Below, piece by piece: positions 43,716 to 50,090 of a stretch of 64,000 nucleotides of DNA. Both the position numbers and the translations under genes were made by a program. The stretch is from Anabaena azotica FACHB-119 (GTDB taxonomy: Bacteria; Cyanobacteriota; Cyanobacteriia; Cyanobacteriales; Nostocaceae): positions 1 to 64,000 of the forward strand of contig NZ_JACJSG010000017.1 in the NCBI RefSeq assembly GCF_014697625.1, read 5' to 3'. The notes under the pieces are model-generated. The model was not told the origin of the DNA, did no database searches, and saw nothing but the letters and a program-made list of their open reading frames with translations. Each line of letters starts with the position of its first letter. Position 1 is the stretch's first letter.

Positions 43716-43839
43716 CAGGACTTACGCAAGTGTCACAATTGGTGGTTGGTGCGTGGCGCTACAAGTCTGATTACTACGTTCAAATATTATCGCCAGTCAC
43801 ACACCCTACAGAAAAAATATGCTAGTTGCGTAAGTCCTA
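43716..43839 (-). mobile_element. MITE family II inserted inside a TA operon, ATAAA target duplication
   Basis: The ends AGGACTTACGCAAGTGTCAC and GCTAGTTGCGTAAGTCCT are inverted repeats around a 90-bp core. ATAAA flanks both sides (43711-43715 and 43840-43844). Read on the minus strand, the first bases of the element (TAG) end the antitoxin frame. Without it the frame would continue GAG GAA GAG TAA, 8 nt before the toxin ATG. Confidence 0.92.
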
Positions 43840-44115
43840 ATAAAGCCCAAATTCCTGGCGGAGTTCGTCTATAGTTTGTGGTTGATTAGTTTTAGCTTTC
43901 ACTCGCTGTAAAGCATCTAGAAGTCGTGCAGCATTTTCAGGTGATTGAAATAAATATGCTGTTTCTATAATGCTATTTAGTTCCGCAGTAGGAATTACCG
44001 ACACACTTTCAGCACCTTCACGATTAACAGTTACAGGTTCACGGCTATTAATAGCTTCTTCGTAAATCTTCTCAAAATTTTTGCACGCCTCAGTGTAGTT
44101 TGTTTGGCTAGACAT
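43837..44115 (-). CDS. YefM/Phd-type antitoxin of TA pair 1, C-terminus altered by MITE
   Basis: 92 residues from the ATG at 44115 (GAGG upstream); a longer frame to 44157 lacks support. N-terminal YefM DNA-binding fold: TNYTEACKNFEKIYEEAINSREPVTVNREGAESVSVIPTAELNSIIETAYLF. The C-terminal toxin-binding part ends IDELRQEFGLY. The stop TAG is provided by the MITE; the reconstructed ancestral end is GLYEEE, so only about three acidic residues were lost and neutralisation is probably retained. It lies 78 bp after toxin 2 and has no palindromic operator of its own. Confidence 0.9.
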   Translation of the reverse strand: MSSQTNYTEACKNFEKIYEEAINSREPVTVNREGAESVSVIPTAELNSIIETAYLFQSPENAARLLDALQRVKAKTNQPQTIDELRQEFGLY

Positions 44116-44193
44116 CTTTTTTTCCTCAAGTTTTTTAGGTACTGAAGAACCATACATAGTTTTCTTTCTGTGCGAGTAACTATTTTGGAATAA

Positions 44194-44511
44194 TTAATAA
44201 TGATACCGAGCTTGTAAAAAATTTATTTCCTCGTCTTTAACGAGGTAAACAATTCTATGTTCCTGTGTTAATCGACGAGACCAAGTATCACTATCCAAAT
44301 ATTTTAAAGGTTCAGGTTTGCCTTTACCTTTAAATGGATCTCGGCAAACCTCCTCAACGAGATCCAAAGCTTTTAGAGCTACTCGCGGATCAGTTTCTAC
44401 CCAAAATTTTAAGTCTTCTATAAATTCAGGTTGAAACACTGTTTTTCTTTGTTTGGGAATTGCTGGAGTTTCTTTTTTTGATTGGCTTTTGGGATTCTTC
44501 TTTTTCGGCAA
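44194..44511 (-). CDS. YoeB/Txe-family toxin of TA pair 2
   Basis: 105 residues. A Lys-rich leader of about 24 residues (MPKKKNPKSQSKKETPAIPK) precedes a complete YoeB fold: FIEDLKFWVETDPRVALKAL, GKGKPEPLKY (catalytic Glu), WSRRL, EHRIVYLV (Arg), and the terminal ARYHY with Tyr as last residue, as in E. coli YoeB. The first 86 bp overlap the 3' end of its antitoxin gene in another frame. Expected activity is ribosome-dependent mRNA cleavage. Closely related to the toxin at 43358, so the pairs arose by tandem duplication. Confidence 0.92.
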   Translation of the reverse strand: MPKKKNPKSQSKKETPAIPKQRKTVFQPEFIEDLKFWVETDPRVALKALDLVEEVCRDPFKGKGKPEPLKYLDSDTWSRRLTQEHRIVYLVKDEEINFLQARYHY

Positions 44512-44791
44512 ATCCTAACTCCTGACGCAAATCATCCAAACTTTGAGATTCCACAACACCTGATTTAGCTCGATTTAAAGCTGTTAAAAGACGTTCAGCA
44601 TTACGCGGTGAACGTAAAAGATGAGCAGTTTCCAAAAGGCTGGAAAGCTCATCAACAGGTATTAAAGCTACACTTTCAGCATTCCGACGTGTAATAACTA
44701 CGAAATCACGTTCTGAAGTGACTTTTTCGCACAATTCAACAAAATGCGCTCGTGCTTGTGTGTAAGTGTAAGTGGTGTTAGTGGAAACCAT
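44426..44791 (-). CDS. YefM/Phd-type antitoxin of TA pair 2
   Basis: 121 residues from the ATG at 44791 (GGAG about 12 nt upstream). A frame extending to 44899 would read through the operator region and is unlikely. YefM fold: TTYTYTQARAHFVELCEKVTSERDFVVITRRNAESVALIPVDELSSLLETAHLLRSPRNAERLL; then QSLDDLRQELGF. A Lys/Ser-rich tail of about 27 residues follows, encoded where the toxin gene overlaps. First gene of a four-gene minus-strand unit (antitoxin 2, toxin 2, antitoxin 1, toxin 1), preceded by two palindromes suited to autoregulation. Confidence 0.92.
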   Translation of the reverse strand: MVSTNTTYTYTQARAHFVELCEKVTSERDFVVITRRNAESVALIPVDELSSLLETAHLLRSPRNAERLLTALNRAKSGVVESQSLDDLRQELGFAEKEESQKPIKKRNSSNSQTKKNSVST

Positions 44792-44812
44792 AAGTATTAA
44801 AAGCTCCCTTGT

Positions 44813-44833
44813 TGTACTTTTAAAGCAAGTACA
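44813..44833. promoter_or_regulatory. TA operator palindrome 1 (TGTACTT / AAGTACA)
   Basis: Perfect 7-bp arms TGTACTT (44813-44819) and AAGTACA (44827-44833), 7-nt spacer, starting about 22 bp upstream of the antitoxin ATG. It shares the TGTAC core with the second palindrome. The E. coli YefM-YoeB operator is known to use paired palindromes with TGTACA cores. Confidence 0.72.
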
Positions 44834-44846
44834 TTGTTGCTCAATT

Positions 44847-44865
44847 TGTACAGAAACACTGTACA
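44847..44865. promoter_or_regulatory. TA operator palindrome 2 (TGTACAG / CTGTACA)
   Basis: Perfect 7-bp arms TGTACAG and CTGTACA separated by AAACA, 34 bp centre-to-centre from palindrome 1. It contains two TGTACA cores, the sequence recognised by YefM in E. coli. Position and pairing fit negative autoregulation of the downstream TA genes. Confidence 0.75.
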
Positions 44866-45050
44866 GTTTGATATTTTGATGATAGCACAAAAAAATCATT
44901 TAGTCCCTCAAGGGGTTTTACCTTCGTGATTTTAAAGATATAATTCCCCTATAAGGGATTGAAGCGCCTAACACACCTGATTATGTAGCGGTGCGTTAGT
45001 CTAAACCCTTCACACACCCTTCTTAAAATTTACTCAATCTTTTGTAGTTT

Positions 45051-45290
45051 TTACTTTCTCTGCATTTCTCTAAGGAACTTGTCCACTATTTGCCTCAATA
45101 TAAGCTTCGCCATTCCTTGATTATCTTCCAGTGGTGTTCCGATACCTGATGGAACTGAAGTATAAGTGGTTTCAGTTCCATACTCAGAACTTACAGTAAG
45201 CAACTGTTTTTTAATGTTAACGGTGTATCGTCCTTCATAAGTTGTTCCATCAATTTCGATACTTACATTTGCTGTTAATGGCTGAGACAT
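45051..45290 (-). CDS. Small protein, unknown
   Basis: 79 residues from the ATG at 45290 (AGGATG upstream). Beta-strand-rich N-terminal half (LTANVSIEIDGTTYEGRYTVNIKKQLLTVSSEYGTETTYTSV) and a helical C-terminus (GMAKLILRQIVDKFLREMQRK). No signal or membrane segment. The family is not recognised. It lies upstream of the TA block on the same strand but is separated from it by over 250 bp that include the TA operators. Confidence 0.6.
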   Translation of the reverse strand: MSQPLTANVSIEIDGTTYEGRYTVNIKKQLLTVSSEYGTETTYTSVPSGIGTPLEDNQGMAKLILRQIVDKFLREMQRK

Positions 45291-45334
45291 GATATTACAT
45301 CCTGTTTGCAATTAATTTAATATAGAGCTTACGC

Positions 45335-45443
45335 AAGTGCGATCGCATAACTGCTGTGGGCGATCACCTAATGTCTTTATAAGGTAAATAATTTATACAA
45401 AAGTATTACTGTCTTACAGAAGATAGGGAATAAGTAAGGCGAT
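45335..45443. repeat. Dispersed ~110-bp repeat, copy 1
   Basis: AAGTGCGATCGCATAACTGC through ACAGAAGATAGGGAATAAGT aligns with 47504-47612 at roughly 75-80% by eye. Both include HIP1-type GCGATCGC sites near the left end. Confidence 0.75.
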
Positions 45444-45445
45444 TT

Positions 45446-46033
45446 TCATTTTGATTTAACAGGTACAGAAACATCTCCATTTGAATCAAAAATAAAATTC
45501 TTTTTGATAGAATATCCTGCAACTAAACAACCGATAAGCCTTTGAAATACATCTTTGAGTTTTTTAGCTTCTTCTGTTAATTTATTAAAATCTTGATATG
45601 TTTTCTCAAAAACTTTAGGCTCATTACTTGTTGAACTTTTATAATATTTCATTCCATACGCAACTGAAAAATCACTCTCAGTTTCACTACCCCATCCTAT
45701 AAACCATGTACTGTGTACAATATCATTTCGTTGTTTAATTAATTTCTGTAATCTATCAAAAATATTTTTAATAATTTTCTTTTCAGTTTCATCTAAATCG
45801 CGTAATTCATGGATCAGCGAACGCAGCATAGATTGAAGTGGATCAGCCGTTAGTCCTGCAAGAATAATATCAGGAATCCTTTGGTTTTTTAGCCCATCGT
45901 TATGAAGTATAAATTTAATGTTTAGAGAAATTGCATGACAAACTTGCTCAAACTCAACTATAAACTCACCTATTGCAGAATAAAGCTCATTTGTTTGCTC
46001 ATTTAGCTTTTTTTGTAGTCCTTCTTTGTCCAT
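45446..46033 (-). CDS. Putative HEPN-like protein
   Basis: 195 residues, largely helical. Residues 102-107 read RNDIVH in KLIKQRNDIVHSTWFIGWG. This fits the R-x4-6-H motif of HEPN domains, and helical segments on both sides (VEFEQVCHAISLNIKFIL; ETEKKIIKNIFDRLQKL) fit the four-helix fold. Many HEPN proteins are RNases in toxin-antitoxin or defence systems, others are inert scaffolds. No MNT or other antitoxin partner is adjacent. The assignment rests on the motif alone. AT-rich codon use resembles the downstream methyltransferase gene rather than housekeeping neighbours. Confidence 0.55.
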   Translation of the reverse strand: MDKEGLQKKLNEQTNELYSAIGEFIVEFEQVCHAISLNIKFILHNDGLKNQRIPDIILAGLTADPLQSMLRSLIHELRDLDETEKKIIKNIFDRLQKLIKQRNDIVHSTWFIGWGSETESDFSVAYGMKYYKSSTSNEPKVFEKTYQDFNKLTEEAKKLKDVFQRLIGCLVAGYSIKKNFIFDSNGDVSVPVKSK

Positions 46034-46171
46034 ATTTATTTGTTTTAAAATAAGCTAAAAATTTACGAGATAATCTTACCATAACCCTATTGATAATAAA
46101 TAACAGTATATTTACCAAAAAATAAATTAATTATATTCAATATAGACTGCAATAAATGTATTAATTAGTTA

Positions 46172-46236
46172 GTAGGGTGCGTCAGTATGAGTATCTTCTT
46201 TGTTTAGCTAAGGTTTTTCGTACTGACGCACCCTAC
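46172..46236. repeat. Palindromic element GTAGGGTGCGTCAG, 65-bp type (copy 2)
   Basis: GTAGGGTGCGTCAGTA and TACTGACGCACCCTAC form 16-bp perfect arms. Inverted relative to 38791-38855, with shared outer CATTTTGGATA. Confidence 0.85.
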
Positions 46237-46850
46237 ATTTTGGATACTTTTTGATCTGGAAGTCCCATTACCGTTAGCTAAAAGCGATCGCCTAATTTTT
46301 CTCTTTTGATAAAAAATCCATACAACAATATTGTTAGCTGTCAAAAGCAACGGTAAGGCAAAGCGATCGCACTATATAAGTAGGGTAAAGGAAATACTCA
46401 TTAGCAAGCCACTTTAATGGCCTCATGTCGATGTGTTGTTAACTCTAAATCAATGTAGTCTTTTTTGCCAGCTTCAACTTGATTTAATACCAATCACCTG
46501 TTTACTATAAAAGATGAGCAGGAGTAAGAGTATTTTTACTTAAAAATTAAGTGAATTTATTTAACACTAAACATCAATAAACGTTTTAACAAAAAATAAC
46601 CTTGAAAATCATGTAAATTGAGAAAATTTACATCAAAACAAACAAAATCAACAAAACTTACCTGTTGAAAAATATTTTCAACCTAAAAAATACAATCAGG
46701 CAAACAGAACTAATACAAAATATTATTTTTCCATTCCTCAAATCTCAATCTTCATGTTCTTTACACATTGCTGATAAAAATACGTTATTTACATGATTTC
46801 AAAGCATTACTAGTATTAATAAAGTAAATAACTGACGCAGCTATTTCGTT

Positions 46851-46875
46851 AATCATGATAAACATTATCATGATT
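46851..46875. promoter_or_regulatory. Perfect palindrome resembling a Zur/Fur box
   Basis: Arms AATCATGATAA and TTATCATGATT (11 bp each) around ACA. The inner TGATAAACATTATCA differs at one position from the cyanobacterial Zur consensus TGATAATNATTATCA as I recall it. It overlaps the start of a possible small ORF and lies about 275 bp upstream of the secreted protein gene at 47150. Confidence 0.5.
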
Positions 46876-47022
46876 CATAGAAGGAGCATCTACCGAAAAT
46901 TATCAGAAGCTGTAGGTCTAATATCATCCGCAGCTATGTTTAACACATCATTACTTAGTTGCAACAACATCAAAATTACTCAATTGATATTTGCAGAGTT
47001 TTGCCATTTTCATCGGTATTAA
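46870..47022 (+). CDS. Possible 50-residue lipobox peptide or gene remnant
   Basis: The ORF starts inside the Zur-like palindrome: MIHRRSIYRKLSEAVGLISS..., then TSLLSC, which looks like a lipoprotein signal with lipobox LLSC, followed by only 19 residues. It could be a small lipoprotein, or the leader of a larger metal-uptake lipoprotein that has decayed. An upstream in-frame ATG (46855) would add five residues. No ribosome site is evident, so this is weak. Confidence 0.25.
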   Translation: MIHRRSIYRKLSEAVGLISSAAMFNTSLLSCNNIKITQLIFAEFCHFHRY

Positions 47023-47149
47023 TGGCTCAAAATTAGTCCAGCACTTTAGTACCCAAATTGCTCTGATATCAGCAAGCGGTATCTAGAACTGTTGAATAAA
47101 TCTACCAAATACATCTAATGAATTAATTAATATTTTTGGAAGTTACGCT

Positions 47150-47389
47150 ATGTATTTAACAAAGATAAATCCGCTATACATGGGATTGTTAACAATCCTG
47201 TGTGTGTGTACATTTGGTACTGTTAAGCAAATTTCCCTTATTTTGTCACCCTCATTTTCGGCTGTAAGTAGTAATTCGTTTCAAGCCACATCAATTCCTT
47301 GGATCACTAATCAATCTGAATGTGAATATAGCGGTCGTAATTGGCATGATAACCAATGTTGGGATGAAGAACATAATCCGATGTTTTAA
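47150..47389 (+). CDS. Small secreted Cys-containing protein, unknown
   Basis: 79 residues. An N-terminal hydrophobic segment (MGLLTILCVCTFGTV) suggests export or a membrane anchor. The mature end SECEYSGRNWHDNQCWDEEHNPMF, with two Cys spaced 12 apart and aromatic residues, resembles a short motif found in several cyanobacterial small exported proteins. Function unknown. GGAAG precedes the ATG by about 7 nt. Not in an operon. Confidence 0.6.
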   Translation: MYLTKINPLYMGLLTILCVCTFGTVKQISLILSPSFSAVSSNSFQATSIPWITNQSECEYSGRNWHDNQCWDEEHNPMF

Positions 47390-47400
47390 CTGCTGACAGC

Positions 47401-47457
47401 AAAAATCCCACCCCTTGACAGGGATGGGATATCACTAAATATTTCCATAATTAGGAG
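47401..47457 (-). repeat. Orphan copy of phoU terminator-type repeat
   Basis: TCCCACCCCTTGACAGGGAT and the following ATTAGGAGCG match 50034-50098. Read on the minus strand it is a hairpin followed by TTTTT, but no minus-strand gene precedes it. It looks like a displaced duplicate of the sequence after phoU. Confidence 0.75.
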
Positions 47458-47503
47458 CGTAGTGATAAAATTAGCAATCTCTGACTACTACTTGTAATCT
47501 GCT

Positions 47504-47612
47504 AAGTGCGATCGCATAACCACCGTTGGCGATCGCTTGTTATGTCTATAGGGCAACAATTTATACAACAATATGTTTAACTTACAGAAGCTAGGGAATA
47601 GATAAAGCGATC
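47504..47612. repeat. Dispersed ~110-bp repeat, copy 2
   Basis: AAGTGCGATCGCATAACCAC through TTACAGAAGCTAGGGAATAG matches 45335-45443. The two direct copies bracket the HEPN-like and small secreted genes. Confidence 0.75.
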
Positions 47613-47807
47613 GCCTAAATATTCTCAGCATAATTAAGAGCGTAGATACAACATCATTTTTGGCTTACACTAATAAAGATAAACGAGGATAAGTCAGCGC
47701 ATTTTCATTGTTAAAAGTATTTTTGTCACTTCATTCTAAAAAAATATTATATTCTGTTATAATGTTTAACTTGTTGTTTAAGCAAATAAAAGAATTAAAT
47801 ATATTTT

Positions 47808-49991
47808 ATGGAGGACAAAAGACTTAAATTTGCTGATTTGTTCGCTGGTATTGGAGGCTTTAGATTAGCTTTTGAAAAAGCAGATTACGATTGTGTATTT
47901 TCCTGTGAGATTAACGAGGCTTGTCAAAAAGTTTATTATAATAATTTCGCAGAAACTACCGCAAATGATATTAGGAAAATTAATGTTCAAAGTCTACCAT
48001 ACTTTGATGTTTTAACTGCAGGTTTTCCTTGCCAACCTTTTAGTATTTGTGGGCGACGAAAAGGTTTTCAAGATACTAGAGGAACCTTATTTTTTCATAT
48101 TTGTGAAATAATTGAGTATATTCATCCTCCCGTAGTTGTACTCGAAAATGTTAAGCACCTATTGCATCATGATAAAGGTAGAACATTAGAAGTTATATTA
48201 TATTCTTTAGAAGACTTAGGATATATAGTTAATTATGAACTGCTAAACTCTAAAGATTTTGGATTGCCACAAAATAGAGAGAGAGTAGTATTTGTTGCTA
48301 CTAAAGATCAAAAGTTTGATTTTACTCTTCTCAAAAAAACTGATCCATTTCCTAATTTAAGGACATTTTTATGTACTTCAGGAAAATTTGAATACTTGAA
48401 TCCCCAAGAATATACACTTATAGATAATCCAAAACAACAGTCATCTGGTTTAATTTTTGTAGGATATCGTAATAAAAATATTTGGAAAACAGGTATTAGA
48501 CCAAACACAGAACATTTATCTAGAGTTCATCACCAGCCCAATAGAATTTACTCCATAGATGGAGTGCATCCAACAATACCTTCTCAAGAGACTTCCGGTA
48601 GATTTTTCATTTACATACCAGAAGAAAATAAAGTTCGGAAATTAACACTACGTGAGTGTTATAGGATTATGGGATTTCCTGATAGTTTTAAAACCCACAG
48701 TAATTTAGCTGAGTGCTACAAACAAATAGGTAATTCTGTTGCTATACCAGTAATGTATGAACTTGCTAATCAGATTAAAGAACAAGTATTTTTGCATAAA
48801 AATATAGAAACAGAAATAATTAAATTTAATAAAACTTCTGGTTTAGAGCAACCTATCCAATTAGAAATACCTTTAAGTATGAATCATAGAGAAAAACTTC
48901 TGCAAATTTATCAAGCTACATCTGACATAGAAATTAATCAAATTCAACTACCCGAAGAATACCAAAATTATGTTGCAGAAATTGCTCAAAAGTGCTTTGC
49001 AAGAAAAGCAGTTCATACAGTATTGATTACTCTTTTAGTACATAAAATTTTAAATCCATCTCAAGATATTAGATATCACCAAACTGATATGCCCGGTGGT
49101 TTCTCAGGGAGAAGTATAGATACAAAGTACATTACTCCTACATTGACAGAATTGGGTTTACCTGCAATGGCTGAAAGTGGGTGGTTAACTCGCTCTTTTG
49201 AACAACCTTATCCTTATACTTTAAATTATAACGGAAATATAACACCTAAATCCCTAAAAACAGCATTTCTCAATATTGTTGATTTTGTACAGACACATCC
49301 TGAAAAATGCGAAGATGTATTAAAATTACTTATAAAATTAATTACATCAGCCAAAAATGATAATTTGGTTGAAATCGTTAAGCTAACAAACCCTGAAAAA
49401 GTAGATATAAGAAATGTAGTCAATGCTTTAGATGAACATTTTAATTATAACTATAAAACTGATGGAGGTTCAAAATTACCCGTTATTGCTTTTTATGCTA
49501 TATATCAAATTTTAGTCAGAGAAATTTCTAGATATAATTCATGTACATTGAAAACATTAGGCAGCCATACCGCTTCCGATAGAACTTCTAAAACTGCTGG
49601 AGACATTGAAATTTTTGATAAAAATAGTCATCTTGTTGAAGCTATAGAAGTAAAACATGGTCAAGAAATAACTTTACAAATGGTATATCGGGCTAAAGGC
49701 AAAATTATTAAACATAATCCTGGGAGGTATTATATTTTTGCGTCAAAAGATATTAAGCAATCAGAAGCAGATAAAATTGATGACTTGGTTAAAGAAATTG
49801 CAACTGAACATGGATGTCAAGTAATCCTCAACGGAATCATTCCGACAATTAAATATTATTTAAGATTAATTATGTCTATCACAGACTTTATTGATGGCTA
49901 CTCTAAATTGATAGAGTCAGATAATGAAATACAAAAAGTTCATAAAGAAAAATGGAATGAAATATTGAGTAGATTAATAATTGATAAATAA
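47808..49991 (+). CDS. Single-chain C5-cytosine DNA methyltransferase / restriction endonuclease
   Basis: 727 residues. Residues 1-330 are a complete C5-MTase: motif I FADLFAGIGGFRLAF, motif IV GFPCQPFS with the catalytic Cys near 75, motif VI ENVKHLL, motif VIII QNRERVVFV, a target-recognition region, and motifs IX-X (LTLRECYRIMGFPDSF; YKQIGNSVAIPVM). After a linker, residues about 355-727 form a second domain with GDIEIFD...EAIEVKHG, which fits the D...ExK core of PD-(D/E)xK nucleases. MPGGFSGRSIDTKYITPTL...MAESGWLTRS recalls the SacI-type endonuclease family (from memory, uncertain). It is a one-gene type II restriction-modification system, unusual because fused systems mostly carry N6-adenine methylases. 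AT-rich and flanked by duplicated sequence: likely acquired. Confidence 0.88.
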   Translation: MEDKRLKFADLFAGIGGFRLAFEKADYDCVFSCEINEACQKVYYNNFAETTANDIRKINVQSLPYFDVLTAGFPCQPFSICGRRKGFQDTRGTLFFHICEIIEYIHPPVVVLENVKHLLHHDKGRTLEVILYSLEDLGYIVNYELLNSKDFGLPQNRERVVFVATKDQKFDFTLLKKTDPFPNLRTFLCTSGKFEYLNPQEYTLIDNPKQQSSGLIFVGYRNKNIWKTGIRPNTEHLSRVHHQPNRIYSIDGVHPTIPSQETSGRFFIYIPEENKVRKLTLRECYRIMGFPDSFKTHSNLAECYKQIGNSVAIPVMYELANQIKEQVFLHKNIETEIIKFNKTSGLEQPIQLEIPLSMNHREKLLQIYQATSDIEINQIQLPEEYQNYVAEIAQKCFARKAVHTVLITLLVHKILNPSQDIRYHQTDMPGGFSGRSIDTKYITPTLTELGLPAMAESGWLTRSFEQPYPYTLNYNGNITPKSLKTAFLNIVDFVQTHPEKCEDVLKLLIKLITSAKNDNLVEIVKLTNPEKVDIRNVVNALDEHFNYNYKTDGGSKLPVIAFYAIYQILVREISRYNSCTLKTLGSHTASDRTSKTAGDIEIFDKNSHLVEAIEVKHGQEITLQMVYRAKGKIIKHNPGRYYIFASKDIKQSEADKIDDLVKEIATEHGCQVILNGIIPTIKYYLRLIMSITDFIDGYSKLIESDNEIQKVHKEKWNEILSRLIIDK

Positions 49992-50033
49992 AAAATTAGG
50001 TCGTCCCAACTCCTATACTACACACCTAGAACT

Positions 50034-50064
50034 AAAAAAATCCCACCCCTTGGTAGGGATGGGA
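50034..50064 (-). terminator. Rho-independent terminator of the sphR-sphS-phoU unit
   Basis: On the minus strand TCCCATCCC, loop TACCAA, then GGGGTGGGA and TTTTTTT, starting 27 bp after the phoU stop. A near-copy with its flank lies at 47401. Confidence 0.85.
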
Positions 50065-50090
50065 CATCGCCTAATATATTCCCAATATCA

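Larger units (their letters stand above)
46034..47149. other. 1.1-kb AT-rich region
   Basis: Contains a 65-bp palindromic element (46172-46236), a perfect 11-bp-arm palindrome (46851-46875) and a possible 50-codon ORF (46870-47022). The stretch 46500-46760 is very AT-rich with many short A-tracts and no ORF. No RNA gene recognised. Confidence 0.55.
47390..47807. other. Spacer upstream of the restriction-modification gene
   Basis: 418 bp containing a second copy of the phoU-terminator-type repeat (47401-47457), copy 2 of the 110-bp repeat (47504-47612), a third partial CCTAAATATT...TTAAGAGCGTAG segment (47616-47645), and an AT-rich 130-bp leader before the methyltransferase start. Confidence 0.7.

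Noticed and set aside
47401..47429. Terminator for the small secreted protein gene at 47150
   Set aside because: The T-run lies on the minus-strand side of the hairpin, so it cannot terminate plus-strand transcription; it is better explained as a displaced phoU terminator copy.
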